Shown here: one piece after another, positions 6,686-14,212 of the stretch
Position numbering within the stretch: the stretch's first letter is position 1
How the letters are laid out: the number at the start of each line of letters is the position of its first letter
Assembly: GCA_022771185.1 (NCBI GenBank)
Contig: JALFCJ010000107.1
Location: 1-18,668 of the forward strand
Reading direction: 5' to 3'
Source: Spirochaetales bacterium
GTDB taxonomy: Bacteria > Spirochaetota > Spirochaetia > Sphaerochaetales > Sphaerochaetaceae
DNA: 18,668 nucleotides
Program-made: the position numbers and the translations under genes
Notes under the pieces: generated by a model
The model's input: only the letters and a program-made list of their open reading frames with translations
What the model was told of the DNA's origin: nothing
The model's database searches: none

Positions 6686-7648
6686 ATGAAGATAGTATTA
6701 CTAGATGGATATACAGTGACTTCTACTGACCTAAGCTGGGATGAAATAAAGAAAGAAGGTGACTTTATTTACTTTGATCGAACTGGAAAAGATAGAAACG
6801 AGATTATTAAGAATATCGGAAAAAGCGATATAGTAATCACAAACAAAACTCCATTAGACAAAGAAACAATAGATGCCTGCCCATCTATCAAGTACATTAC
6901 TATCCTTGCCACCGGCTACAACGTTGTCGATGTAAAGAGTGCAAGAGAAAAAGGAATCCCTGTGTCAAACATTCCTTCATATGGCACAGACTCCGTAGCT
7001 CAATATGCAATCGCACTCCTATTGGAGTTATGCCACCATATCGGGCACCACGATAGGGAAGTAAAGAACGGAAGATGGGAGAATTCCATCGATTGGTGTT
7101 TCTGGGATTACCCTTTGGTTGAACTCTCAGGTAAGACTATGGGCATCCTAGGCTTTGGCAGAATCGGAAAAAGGACTGCAGAGATAGCGAAAGCTTTGGG
7201 CATGAATATAATTGTCTCCGGGCGAAAAGACGAAGAGTACACAGACGATGAAGGCTGGAAACATGTATCCAAAGAAGATTTATTTAAACTCTCCGATGTA
7301 ATATCTCTCCATGCTCCTGAGACAGAAGCGACAAGGGAAATCATAAATAGTGATACAATATCTATGATGAAAGATGGAGTCTTGATCGTTAACTCTTCCC
7401 GTGGAGGACTGATTGACGAAGAATCTTTATCAGAAGCGCTAAACAAGGGAAAAGTGGGAGGCGCAGCTGTAGACGTAGTCTCCACTGAGCCCATCAGATC
7501 AAATAACCCGCTGCTGAAGGCAAAGAACTGCATCATCACTCCACACATGGCTTGGGGAGCAAAAGAAGCGAGGGAGAGAATAGTAGAGACAACGCTCTCC
7601 AACATCCGTGCCTTCAAAAAAGGAAAGCCTCAGAACGTAGTCAATTAA
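6686..7648 (+). CDS. D-2-hydroxyacid dehydrogenase (glycerate/hydroxypyruvate reductase-like)
   Basis: A 320-residue NAD(P)-dependent dehydrogenase. The Rossmann motif is GILGFGRIG (G156-x-G158-xx-G161). The catalytic residues of the D-isomer family are all present: R239 in NSSRGGLIDEESL, E268 in DVVSTEP and H287 in TPHMAWGAKEAR. The Trp two residues after the His and the KEAR that follows are common in glycerate dehydrogenase / hydroxypyruvate reductase members, so reduction of hydroxypyruvate or glyoxylate is the best guess; the exact 2-oxoacid cannot be fixed from sequence. The start is ATG 6686, with AAGGAAG 8-10 nt upstream; the in-frame TTG at 6632 would add an atypical N-terminus. It is divergent from the diaminobutyrate genes and ends one base from the convergent transporter stop. 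Confidence 0.88.
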   Translation: MKIVLLDGYTVTSTDLSWDEIKKEGDFIYFDRTGKDRNEIIKNIGKSDIVITNKTPLDKETIDACPSIKYITILATGYNVVDVKSAREKGIPVSNIPSYGTDSVAQYAIALLLELCHHIGHHDREVKNGRWENSIDWCFWDYPLVELSGKTMGILGFGRIGKRTAEIAKALGMNIIVSGRKDEEYTDDEGWKHVSKEDLFKLSDVISLHAPETEATREIINSDTISMMKDGVLIVNSSRGGLIDEESLSEALNKGKVGGAAVDVVSTEPIRSNNPLLKAKNCIITPHMAWGAKEARERIVETTLSNIRAFKKGKPQNVVN

Positions 7649-7649
7649 T

Positions 7650-8525
7650 CTATAGGTTTGTTTTTTTGATTTCAGAAAATAGGGTGGAGCCGAGAATAAA
7701 CACTCCACCTATTATCTGCAGCATGCTTGTGGGTTCAGAAAGAATCAAAGCTGAGACAATCATAGCAGTAAGAGGATCAATGTAGCTAAGTAGCGATATC
7801 TCTGAGCCTTTAAGATGAGGCAGGGAGGAGAAATACAATGAGTATGTTATTCCTGTATGTAATATACCCAATACCAGAAGAGATACCCAGCCAATACTAT
7901 TTAAAGATAGGACATTGAAACCGCTAGTGAAAAAGACATATGGAGTGAGGACTATTATCGCTGCAATAAACTGCATAAATGTTCTCCCTATTCCATCTGT
8001 GTCCCCTATCTTTTTGTTTATGAGAATTACTGTTGCATATAAAACTGCGGCACCCAAGCCCAGCATTATTCCCTTTATATCGTCACTTCCCTTTCCGCTT
8101 CCTCCGCCACTTATTACCATCGAGAGTCCTATTGTAGAGATGACAAAGCATATGACTTTCGTCTTATTCAGCTTCTCTTTCATAATAAAAGGAGACGAAA
8201 GAAGCACAATGGTAGGAGCGAAATAGTAACTGAGAGTAGCGGCAGTAATGGACGTATAGTTATAAGCTTCGAAAAGAAGAATCCAATTAAAGCCCATGGC
8301 TGCTCCTGAAAGGAATAACAGTATAAGCGTCTTTACTCTTATTCCTTTGAAGATATTCTTCTTACTTAGCACCAAGAAGATGGCAATCACTATAGCAGCC
8401 AACACAGCTCTAAACAAAGCAATCTCACTACTAGAGAGATCAATAAGGCGAGTAAAGACTCCTATAGTGCCAAATATAGCCATAGATATAGAAAACAAGA
8501 GTTTTGCAGGATATTTTTGTTTCAC
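7650..8525 (-). CDS. EamA/DMT-superfamily transporter
   Basis: A 291-residue polytopic membrane protein with about ten hydrophobic segments arranged as two repeats of five, as usual for the drug/metabolite transporter superfamily. Signature stretches include the N-terminal FGTIGVFTRLIDLSSSEIAL, SITAATLSYYFAPTIVLL with its Tyr/Pro before a basic loop, and SEISLLSYIDPLTAMIVSAL in the C-terminal repeat. Members export amino acids, metabolites or drugs, mostly with protons; the substrate is not predictable. The start is GTG 8525-8523; AAGAG lies about 9 nt before it, a weak site, and the only nearby ATG is followed at once by a stop in another frame. It lies 45 bp after the AEC transporter gene on the same strand, so co-transcription is likely. 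It ends 1 bp from a convergent gene with no room for a terminator between them. Confidence 0.85.
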   Translation of the reverse strand: MKQKYPAKLLFSISMAIFGTIGVFTRLIDLSSSEIALFRAVLAAIVIAIFLVLSKKNIFKGIRVKTLILLFLSGAAMGFNWILLFEAYNYTSITAATLSYYFAPTIVLLSSPFIMKEKLNKTKVICFVISTIGLSMVISGGGSGKGSDDIKGIMLGLGAAVLYATVILINKKIGDTDGIGRTFMQFIAAIIVLTPYVFFTSGFNVLSLNSIGWVSLLVLGILHTGITYSLYFSSLPHLKGSEISLLSYIDPLTAMIVSALILSEPTSMLQIIGGVFILGSTLFSEIKKTNL

Positions 8526-8570
8526 CCTGTCATTCTCTTATTTTTCCTTAAAAACAGGAATAGAGTTTTT

Positions 8571-9485
8571 CTAGAAAAGAAGCACGATCAAAGGGATGGT
8601 GACCACAGAAAACACCAAAGTCTGAATCATAGTTTCATTTGCAAAAACAGCATCTCCTCCATACTTTTTTGCAAAAATAACATTTAGCGTTCCCACCGGT
8701 ATTGCCGATATCAAAGTAATCGTGTTCTTCATTATTTCATCTGTTCCAAGAAACGTAAGAACAAAGAATACAAATAGAGGAAGGATAAGTAGCCTCATTA
8801 AAGAAACGAGGTAGCAGAGAGGCTTTTTCAACACACTCTTTAAGTCCACGCCTATCAACCAAGAACCAACGAGCATCATTGATAATGGCCCGGACATCCC
8901 GCCGATTGTAGATAAGAAATCTTCAACTACTCCGCCGCCATCTAAGGGAAGGAAGAATAAGACGAGGGCGAAAAGAGAAGCTATAGTCAATGGATTCAGA
9001 ATAATTGCCTTTATATCCAGTTTCCTGCCCTTCTCATCACCAAAAAGCCTGATGCCGATAGTATACATAAAGATGTTATACAGAAGGTTGTACACAACTG
9101 CATAAATCATTCCGCTACTTCCAAAAATCGCGTTCACAAGGGGAAAGCCAATAAAACCAGTATTGGCAAAGACACTCATGTTTATGGCAAGATTTCTCTT
9201 TACCTTGTCCTTGATTATCCCCCTGAACACTATGAAAGAGAAAACAAAGAAGAAAACATAGCATATACTAATAATGACCAAAGAAAGCCATACACTCTTT
9301 ATATCACTATTCTTTCCTTCGAAACCGGAAGCAATGATAGATGAGGGAAGTATAATCTTCAATAATACATCCGAGAGTTCATCTACAGTTTTGTCTGAAA
9401 CGAGATTTATCTTCTTGATAAAGAATCCGAACAAGACAAGAAGAAAAAAAGTCAAAAGAGTTTTAATAAGTGTCTCAAAATACAT
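8571..9485 (-). CDS. AEC (auxin efflux carrier)-family permease
   Basis: A 304-residue membrane protein with about ten transmembrane helices. The family mark ANTGFIGFPLVNAIFG sits at the end of the first half, followed by AVVYNLLYNIFMYTIG, and the second half contains GPLSMMLVGSWLIGVDL and AIPVGTLNVIFAKKYGGD, all typical of AEC permeases. Bacterial AEC proteins move organic acids such as malate, but specificity varies and cannot be read here. GAGG about 7-9 nt before ATG 9485-9483 supports the start. It lies 53 bp downstream of the GH9 gene and 45 bp upstream of the DMT transporter gene, all on the minus strand with no obvious terminator, so a three-gene transcription unit is plausible. Two unrelated exporter families side by side is not explained by any pathway visible here. 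Confidence 0.85.
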   Translation of the reverse strand: MYFETLIKTLLTFFLLVLFGFFIKKINLVSDKTVDELSDVLLKIILPSSIIASGFEGKNSDIKSVWLSLVIISICYVFFFVFSFIVFRGIIKDKVKRNLAINMSVFANTGFIGFPLVNAIFGSSGMIYAVVYNLLYNIFMYTIGIRLFGDEKGRKLDIKAIILNPLTIASLFALVLFFLPLDGGGVVEDFLSTIGGMSGPLSMMLVGSWLIGVDLKSVLKKPLCYLVSLMRLLILPLFVFFVLTFLGTDEIMKNTITLISAIPVGTLNVIFAKKYGGDAVFANETMIQTLVFSVVTIPLIVLLF

Positions 9486-9538
9486 TCCACGGCCTCAAAA
9501 GAATAGTAGCAGAATGGAAGCTTTTGCAACAAGATTAA

Positions 9539-11287
9539 TCACTCTTTCCTGATACACTTTGCAAACATAAACCATGATACATGAGGAATCCACTGCTCTG
9601 CCCAACGCCAGTTGTCACTGACATCGCTTCTTGGTTCCATCACTAGGTCTATTCCTTCTTCGTCATCAATCATGCTGGTTATTCCGTTAACTATTCCTCC
9701 TGGAATATTAACGTAGTCATAGTTATTGAAGAAGAAATACTTCGGGTTATTCCTTCCAAAGCCCTCGATCATCGATGAATCGAATGGGTTCTGCCCCATA
9801 ATCCAATCCAGGGTAAATGTACTCATCTCTTCCAAATCATTCTTTAAGTTCTCGTCTTCTGTATGAGTGGACACTAAGTACGATGCTGCAGAAAGGGACG
9901 CCAGCCTAGCGTTCTCTCCCTGCCACCATGGAGAGACTGTAGTATTGTGTGGGAAGAAGAACTGAGTCTTCACACAACCATTATCCAAGACTTCCTCCAC
10001 TGGGTAATTAAACGGATTGACTCTTTCTTTCGTTATTCTCACTTTATGTCTCATTACTTCCTCTGCCACTCTAAATGCTTCTCTTGATAAAGAGTCATCT
10101 TTCTCAACTTCTCCATAGAAAACAAGAGAAAGAATAGGAAGACCTTCGTCTGAAGCATGGTGAAATGGAAGGCCGGGAGTATACTCGAAGCGTCTCTCAC
10201 CCTCTTTAATGACCTCAGTATGTTCTATCATTTTTCTGCACCAAGCTCTTGAATCAAGAAGATACTTCTCGTCTTTTGTAGATAAATATAGCTCAGTGGA
10301 TGCAAGGAGAACTGTGTAATAGTCTACAAAGTTCCACTTACCATCGTTTGTATAGAGATTGTTGTATTTGACTAAGTATTCATAAGCTTCTTCTGCTGCT
10401 TTTAGATAATCTTGAGAAGAAAAATCCTCGGATATTATTTCATGAGTAGAGGCAGAAGCAAGGGCGGCAATAGCCAGAGCCCCGCCGGAACGGAGGGAAG
10501 TTTCATAGTAAGTGTCGTCAACTATCTCACTGTCTTTTGTCTCTGCCTCCGAGAATTGATCTGAAGAGTTATGGTAGTCAAAACCTATGGACCTTGTCCC
10601 TTTTATCACATCCATATGATCCAGGTCTTCGTTTCGCCTGATGGAGCGGATAAATGATCCGGAAGGAATATGGGTCCTCACTAAGAAATCTGCTCCCCAT
10701 GAGCCTTCGTCCAGCATTCTTTTCTTTAGTATTGTATATGACGGAGACTTTTTCTTTTCCACGTAGTCGTATCCCTTGAAGAAGAAGTAAGTGCTCAGTC
10801 CCATTTGCTGGGGATTATACCAAGTGCTGTGGGAAAGATGAGAAAGATGGATACCATGATCTCCCGAGGCATCGAACCATCCTCCGCGGAGATCCATTTC
10901 TCCTTTCCTTGGACCGGAGAAAGACAAATGCCTGTCTTCACTATCCCACTCACCAGAGGAACGTTGTGCTTTGAAGAAAGCAGTATTTGCACTTATGAGC
11001 CTCAGCGATACCAAGTACTCTGATATCTCGATTCTCTCTGTATCGTTTCCCACTTTGATTTTATATGAGCCTGGGGTGGAGAGGGAGGAGAAATCACCGA
11101 CCAAGTACTCACCTTTATTCCACCTCTCTACTCTTCCATAGTAGACGAGGTCTCCTTTATATACTTCTTTATTATCTTGGTCCCGAATAATAGTGAATAC
11201 GTCAATCTTCTCTCCGTCACTCTCTACTATTACTCTCTTTCTATCTCCAGAAATGTAACCTACTTGATTAATAAGGATTCTAACCAT
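9539..11287 (-). CDS. Glycoside hydrolase family 9 with N-terminal Ig-like domain, cytosolic
   Basis: A 582-residue protein. Residues 1-90 form the Ig-like (cellulase N-terminal) domain starting with INQVGYISGDRKRV, and the rest is the (alpha/alpha)6 barrel. The nucleophilic-water pair is in GGWFDASGDHG (D139, D143), and the candidate acid is E564 in NWRWAEQWIPH; WIMGQNPFDSSMIEGFGRNN is another GH9 landmark. There is no signal peptide or lipobox, so it should act inside the cell on imported short oligosaccharides, like the cytosolic GH9 beta-glucosidases and exo-beta-glucosaminidases of Vibrionaceae, rather than as a secreted cellulase. The start ATG has AAGGAG 7 nt upstream. It leads a possible operon with two permease genes, though neither resembles a sugar transporter. 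Substrate preference between glucosyl and glucosaminyl ends is open. Confidence 0.87.
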   Translation of the reverse strand: MVRILINQVGYISGDRKRVIVESDGEKIDVFTIIRDQDNKEVYKGDLVYYGRVERWNKGEYLVGDFSSLSTPGSYKIKVGNDTERIEISEYLVSLRLISANTAFFKAQRSSGEWDSEDRHLSFSGPRKGEMDLRGGWFDASGDHGIHLSHLSHSTWYNPQQMGLSTYFFFKGYDYVEKKKSPSYTILKKRMLDEGSWGADFLVRTHIPSGSFIRSIRRNEDLDHMDVIKGTRSIGFDYHNSSDQFSEAETKDSEIVDDTYYETSLRSGGALAIAALASASTHEIISEDFSSQDYLKAAEEAYEYLVKYNNLYTNDGKWNFVDYYTVLLASTELYLSTKDEKYLLDSRAWCRKMIEHTEVIKEGERRFEYTPGLPFHHASDEGLPILSLVFYGEVEKDDSLSREAFRVAEEVMRHKVRITKERVNPFNYPVEEVLDNGCVKTQFFFPHNTTVSPWWQGENARLASLSAASYLVSTHTEDENLKNDLEEMSTFTLDWIMGQNPFDSSMIEGFGRNNPKYFFFNNYDYVNIPGGIVNGITSMIDDEEGIDLVMEPRSDVSDNWRWAEQWIPHVSWFMFAKCIRKE

Positions 11288-11357
11288 TCTTCACTCCTTT
11301 TTGACAGTATAGAATACAAAGGGGAGAAAAGAATGGTTTAAAGTAAACTAACACGGA

Positions 11358-11552
11358 TTATTCTTCCCAGAATAATTCATCTAGCGTCTTGTTCAACACC
11401 TTACATATTGAGATACAAAGCTTTATTGTGGGGTTATAGTCACCCTTTTCAATGGCATTTATAGTCTGTCTTGAGACTCCTACTTTTTCTGCCAAAGCTT
11501 CTTGAGAAAGGTCCATAAGCGCCCTTGCACTTTTGAGTTTTAAATTCTTCAC
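11358..11552 (-). CDS. Small XRE-family HTH regulator
   Basis: A 64-residue helix-turn-helix protein of the Cro/C1 (XRE) type, consisting only of the DNA-binding domain: LSQEALAEKVGVSRQTINAI holds helices 2 and 3, and GDYNPTIKLCISICKVLNKT the packing helices. It ends DELFWEE, as in many stand-alone regulators of Clostridia and relatives. The start is GTG 11552-11550, overlapping the upstream stop as GTGA, with GAGG 12-15 nt upstream; the longer frame to 11609 would overlap the membrane-protein gene and give an atypical N-terminus. Coupling to a membrane protein is a recurring pairing of unknown function. It probably represses its own promoter at 12089-12117, where an 18-bp palindrome overlaps the -35 box, but this is inference. 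Confidence 0.88.
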   Translation of the reverse strand: MKNLKLKSARALMDLSQEALAEKVGVSRQTINAIEKGDYNPTIKLCISICKVLNKTLDELFWEE

Positions 11553-12067
11553 TCCTCTATTTCCTCTCTCTTGGAGTGTAAAGCCTGGACAACCATTATT
11601 ACAACCCACAAAACAAATACAAAGGCCATCAGAGATCTGTCGCTCAGTCTTCCATCAGTGATCATCATACCTTCCATAATAAATCTTATTGTACCAATGC
11701 CCATCAATACTGACAGCACTGTCCCGACAATGAAAAACTGCTTCTTATTCTCATGCAGTGAAAAGTATGCATCATTATTGATGGCAGTAATCGCGAAGGC
11801 CCCGATACCAATCAATACTGCGATGATATTTCCAGTCTCTGCTGTCTCGAATAGGCTCTTACCTACAAAAAAGCCATAAAGGGCAACAAATGTAGATGCA
11901 ACGATCAGCGTCCAAAAGCCTATCATAAAGCACTTGCCTCTTGCTGCTATCTGTCTTTCATCCCACTGACACTTTTTATTCTTCTTCATTCTTCTTGAGT
12001 TAATCAAAATAACAATGAGACCGATAAGAAGTCCCACACCCATTCCAATGTTATACCAATTTCTCAT
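11549..12067 (-). CDS. Membrane protein paired with XRE regulator (unknown function)
   Basis: A 172-residue protein with five predicted transmembrane segments, beginning with NIGMGVGLLIGLIVILI. After the first helix comes a basic stretch and KCQWDERQIAARGKCF, a WDERQ-x4-GK-like motif shared by small membrane proteins encoded beside XRE regulators in Firmicutes. I recognise the arrangement but not a biochemical role. The start is ATG 12067-12065: an AAGGAG 6 nt upstream lies inside the longer frame (ATG at 12088), which argues the upstream ATG is not used. It is translationally coupled to the regulator through a GTGA overlap, so the two are expressed together; the membrane protein might act as sensor or as the regulated product. 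Confidence 0.7.
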   Translation of the reverse strand: MRNWYNIGMGVGLLIGLIVILINSRRMKKNKKCQWDERQIAARGKCFMIGFWTLIVASTFVALYGFFVGKSLFETAETGNIIAVLIGIGAFAITAINNDAYFSLHENKKQFFIVGTVLSVLMGIGTIRFIMEGMMITDGRLSDRSLMAFVFVLWVVIMVVQALHSKREEIEE

Positions 12068-12088
12068 ATTTCGCTCCTTGATGGACAT

Positions 12089-12117
12089 AAAGTAAATTTA
12101 TTCTTAATTATTGTCAA
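12089..12117 (-). promoter_or_regulatory. Predicted sigma-70-type promoter of the XRE/membrane-protein operon
   Basis: A perfect -35 box TTGACA (12117-12112, minus strand) is followed after 17 bp by TACTTT (12094-12089), a weak -10. The start codon at 12067 lies a short leader downstream and includes AAGGAG. The -35 box is covered by an 18-bp palindrome. Confidence 0.5.
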
Positions 12118-12129
12118 ATATATTTTACA
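12112..12129. promoter_or_regulatory. Candidate operator palindrome
   Basis: TGTCAAATATATTTTACA is an 18-bp dyad with 8 of 9 base pairs symmetric. It overlaps the -35 box of the minus-strand promoter and lies in the divergent region also serving the flavin reductase-rubredoxin gene. It is a plausible site for the adjacent XRE protein; the AT-rich context means chance cannot be excluded. Confidence 0.4.
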
Positions 12130-12200
12130 TTTATTAATTAATTTCATCTCTGTTTGCAATTCGATAAAAAAGGAAGTATTCTATTATAAGGAGAAATACT

Positions 12201-12824
12201 ATGGACAAAAAAGCAATGTATAAACTTACATACGGGCTCTTTGTCTTGACCGCAAATGAGAACGGAAAAGACAATGGATGTATCATCAACACAGCCATCC
12301 AGGCTGCAGGAGAGCCAAACCAAGTTTCTATTTCCGTCAGCAAGCAGAACTATACACATGATATGATCATGCGCACCGGCGCCTTCACAGTCTCTTCCAT
12401 TACAGAAAAGGCAGATTTCTCTCTCTTTAAGAGATTTGGTTTCCAGAGTGGAAAAGAAATCAATAAATTCGATGGCTTTGACGGCTGGCTCAGAGGCATC
12501 AACGGCGTCCCTTACATCACAGAGAGCTGTAATGCATATATTAGTGTAAAAGTCGAGAAGACAGTGGACCTTGGTTCCCATACACTGTTTATCGGACAGG
12601 TGACAGATATGGAAGTTCTTTCAGAAGACCCATCCGTCACATATGCATACTATCAGAGCAATATCAAGCCAAAGCCAGAGAAGGTAGGAACAACTCCAAA
12701 GGGAGAGACAGTATGGAGATGTATCATCTGTGGATATGAATATGTGGGCGAAGAGTTACCTGAAGACTTCATCTGCCCATGGTGCAAGCACCCTGCTTCA
12801 GATTTTGAAAAGATCGTACGATAA
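12201..12824 (+). CDS. Flavin reductase-rubredoxin fusion (high-molecular-weight rubredoxin type)
   Basis: A 207-residue two-domain protein. Residues 1-155 are a flavin reductase-like FMN-binding domain: LTYGLFVLTANENGKDNGCI, then the ISVSKQNYTHDMI region and SHTLFIGQVTDMEVL. Residues 170-207 form a short rubredoxin: WRCIICGYEYVGEELPEDFI followed by CPWC, with iron ligands C174, C177, C192 and C195. The 14-residue spacing between the two CxxC pairs is as in rubrerythrin-type short rubredoxins. Such fusions in anaerobes (Hrb of Moorella) take electrons from NAD(P)H and pass them to a flavodiiron protein that reduces oxygen or NO; no flavodiiron gene is in this window. The start has AAGGAG 7 nt upstream. 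It is a single-gene unit closed by a strong terminator, and divergent from the XRE operon. Confidence 0.9.
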   Translation: MDKKAMYKLTYGLFVLTANENGKDNGCIINTAIQAAGEPNQVSISVSKQNYTHDMIMRTGAFTVSSITEKADFSLFKRFGFQSGKEINKFDGFDGWLRGINGVPYITESCNAYISVKVEKTVDLGSHTLFIGQVTDMEVLSEDPSVTYAYYQSNIKPKPEKVGTTPKGETVWRCIICGYEYVGEELPEDFICPWCKHPASDFEKIVR

Positions 12825-12844
12825 GATTTATCGGATTTAAGAGG

Positions 12845-12875
12845 AGCCACGTAAAAGAAGCGTGGCTTTTTTTTT
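12845..12875 (+). terminator. Intrinsic terminator after the flavin reductase-rubredoxin gene
   Basis: The stem AGCCACG / CGTGGCT (12845-12851 and 12861-12867) with a 9-nt loop is followed by an uninterrupted run of nine Ts, 21 bp after the stop codon. This is a textbook Rho-independent terminator for plus-strand transcription. Confidence 0.9.
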
Positions 12876-12970
12876 AATTAATTCATCATTTTAAGGATAA
12901 TTGTACATTTATTATCTTTTTTTTATTTTAATCAATCCCAAAATGGTTTAGAACTAAAGTGGAGAAAAAT

Positions 12971-13342
12971 ATGAGAGTAGCATGTCCAGTTGATTCAATG
13001 GATCAGATAAAGAAAAATGCTGAAGAAGCTGAATTCATCACACTCTTTGACATAGAGGAAGATGAAATCCTTTCAGAAGAGAAGATACAAGTCTCTTCCT
13101 CTGCCATTGTATCTCTTATTCTAGCCAAGGATGTTGATACATTCATTTGCTCCAATCTCGATATTCCCATGATGGTCTCGCTATCAAAAAATAATATCGA
13201 GATTATCGGTGGTGCCCAAGGAAAGGTGAAAAGTGTAGTTAATAGTTGGATAAACGGGACACTGGAATGTAACGACATTGTTTGTTCCGGACAAGAAAGC
13301 GGTGGATGCAGCGGGGATTGCTCACACTGCAAGTCTATATAG
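12971..13342 (+). CDS. NifX/NifB-like (dinitrogenase iron-molybdenum cofactor domain) protein with Cys-rich tail
   Basis: A 123-residue protein with a single NifX/NifB C-terminal-like (Nitro_FeMo-Co) ribonuclease-H-type domain: MRVACPVDSMDQIKKNAEEA at the start, a central VDTFICSNLDIPMM and the closing NNIEIIGGAQGKVKSVVNSW. After it comes a cysteine-rich tail with C100, C105, C113, C117 and C120 (CSGQESGGCSGDCSHC) that could bind an Fe-S cluster or other metal. Stand-alone members occur in many anaerobes lacking nitrogenase and are thought to carry iron-sulfur or metal clusters; the function here is unknown. The start ATG 12971 is preferred over GTG 12959, because GGAG within the longer frame is a proper ribosome binding site. 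The next gene follows after 9 bp, so the two form an operon. An AT-rich weak promoter may lie around 12901-12929. Confidence 0.78.
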   Translation: MRVACPVDSMDQIKKNAEEAEFITLFDIEEDEILSEEKIQVSSSAIVSLILAKDVDTFICSNLDIPMMVSLSKNNIEIIGGAQGKVKSVVNSWINGTLECNDIVCSGQESGGCSGDCSHCKSI

Positions 13343-13351
13343 GAGTAGGAT

Positions 13352-14212
13352 ATGGGAAAGGAAAAGAAAGCAAAAAAAGAGAAGAAAGTAAAAGTAGCGC
13401 CATATGCAAATAAAAGGACTTTGACAGTTTATCTTGTTCTCAGAGCGCTCGTCATCGCTGTAATGGTCAGAGCCTTCTTCAGAGGGGCATATGAAAACAT
13501 GTTCATGTGCGGTTTGACGCTGGTTTTGATGATTCTCCCCTCAATACTTACCAAAAAGCTTAAGATATACCTACCTTCTGCGCTGGAAATAGTAATATTG
13601 TGCTTCATCTTCGCAGCAGAAATCTTGGGAGAAATCTCATCTTTCTATATAAATGTCCCTCATTGGGATACCATGCTCCACACTATCAACGGATTCTTGT
13701 GTGCAGCTGTAGGATTTGCACTAGTAGACCTTTTTAACAGAGATGAGCGCTTTACATTTAAGCTCTCCCCTCTCTTTCTTGCTGTAGTTGCATTTTGTTT
13801 CTCAATGACTATCGGAGTACTCTGGGAATTCTTCGAGTTCTCTGCCGACCATTTTTTCGCCACCGATATGCAGAAAGACACTATCGTGCGTCAGATCAAT
13901 ACTGTTGAACTTGATGAAACAAGGACCAATAAAGTTGTGAAGATAAAGAACATCGATGATGTGATTATAGTCCATAGTGACGGAACTGAGGAGAGTCTTG
14001 GACTTGGAGGTTACCTGGATATCGGCATCATCGATACTATGAAAGACCTATTTGTAAACTTCATAGGTGCTGTAGTCTTCTCCATCCTTGGCTTTATATA
14101 TGTGAAGACCCGAGGTAAAGGCAAGATAGCCTCCTCTTTCATTCCTCGGGTAGAGATGAATGATAGGAGTCTAGGTGAAGAAGAGAAAAAAGAAGACAAT
14201 CAAGAAAACTGA
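13352..14212 (+). CDS. Polytopic membrane protein, YjdF/DUF2238-like
   Basis: A 286-residue protein with a Lys-rich N-terminus (13 Lys in the first 21 residues), about six hydrophobic segments near residues 25-45, 50-68, 76-98, 107-127, 138-160 and 232-252, and a soluble loop of about 70 residues before the last helix. The stretch PHWDTMLHTINGFLCAAVGF resembles the conserved WDxxLHxxxGxL motif of the YjdF/DUF2238 family, and a second conserved-looking segment is GVLWEFFEFSADHF. His, Asp and Glu residues within the membrane region could bind metal, but no function is established. AGGAG precedes the ATG at good spacing, 9 bp after the NifX-like gene, indicating a shared transcript. Its last 13 bp overlap the convergent ABC exporter gene. 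Confidence 0.6.
   Translation: MGKEKKAKKEKKVKVAPYANKRTLTVYLVLRALVIAVMVRAFFRGAYENMFMCGLTLVLMILPSILTKKLKIYLPSALEIVILCFIFAAEILGEISSFYINVPHWDTMLHTINGFLCAAVGFALVDLFNRDERFTFKLSPLFLAVVAFCFSMTIGVLWEFFEFSADHFFATDMQKDTIVRQINTVELDETRTNKVVKIKNIDDVIIVHSDGTEESLGLGGYLDIGIIDTMKDLFVNFIGAVVFSILGFIYVKTRGKGKIASSFIPRVEMNDRSLGEEEKKEDNQEN

Noticed and set aside
12154..12182. TTGCAA-17-TATTCT as promoter of the flavin reductase-rubredoxin gene
   Set aside because: The predicted start would fall within the AAGGAG ribosome binding site at 12188-12193, so this promoter would give a transcript lacking it; the true promoter is probably further upstream and not resolved.
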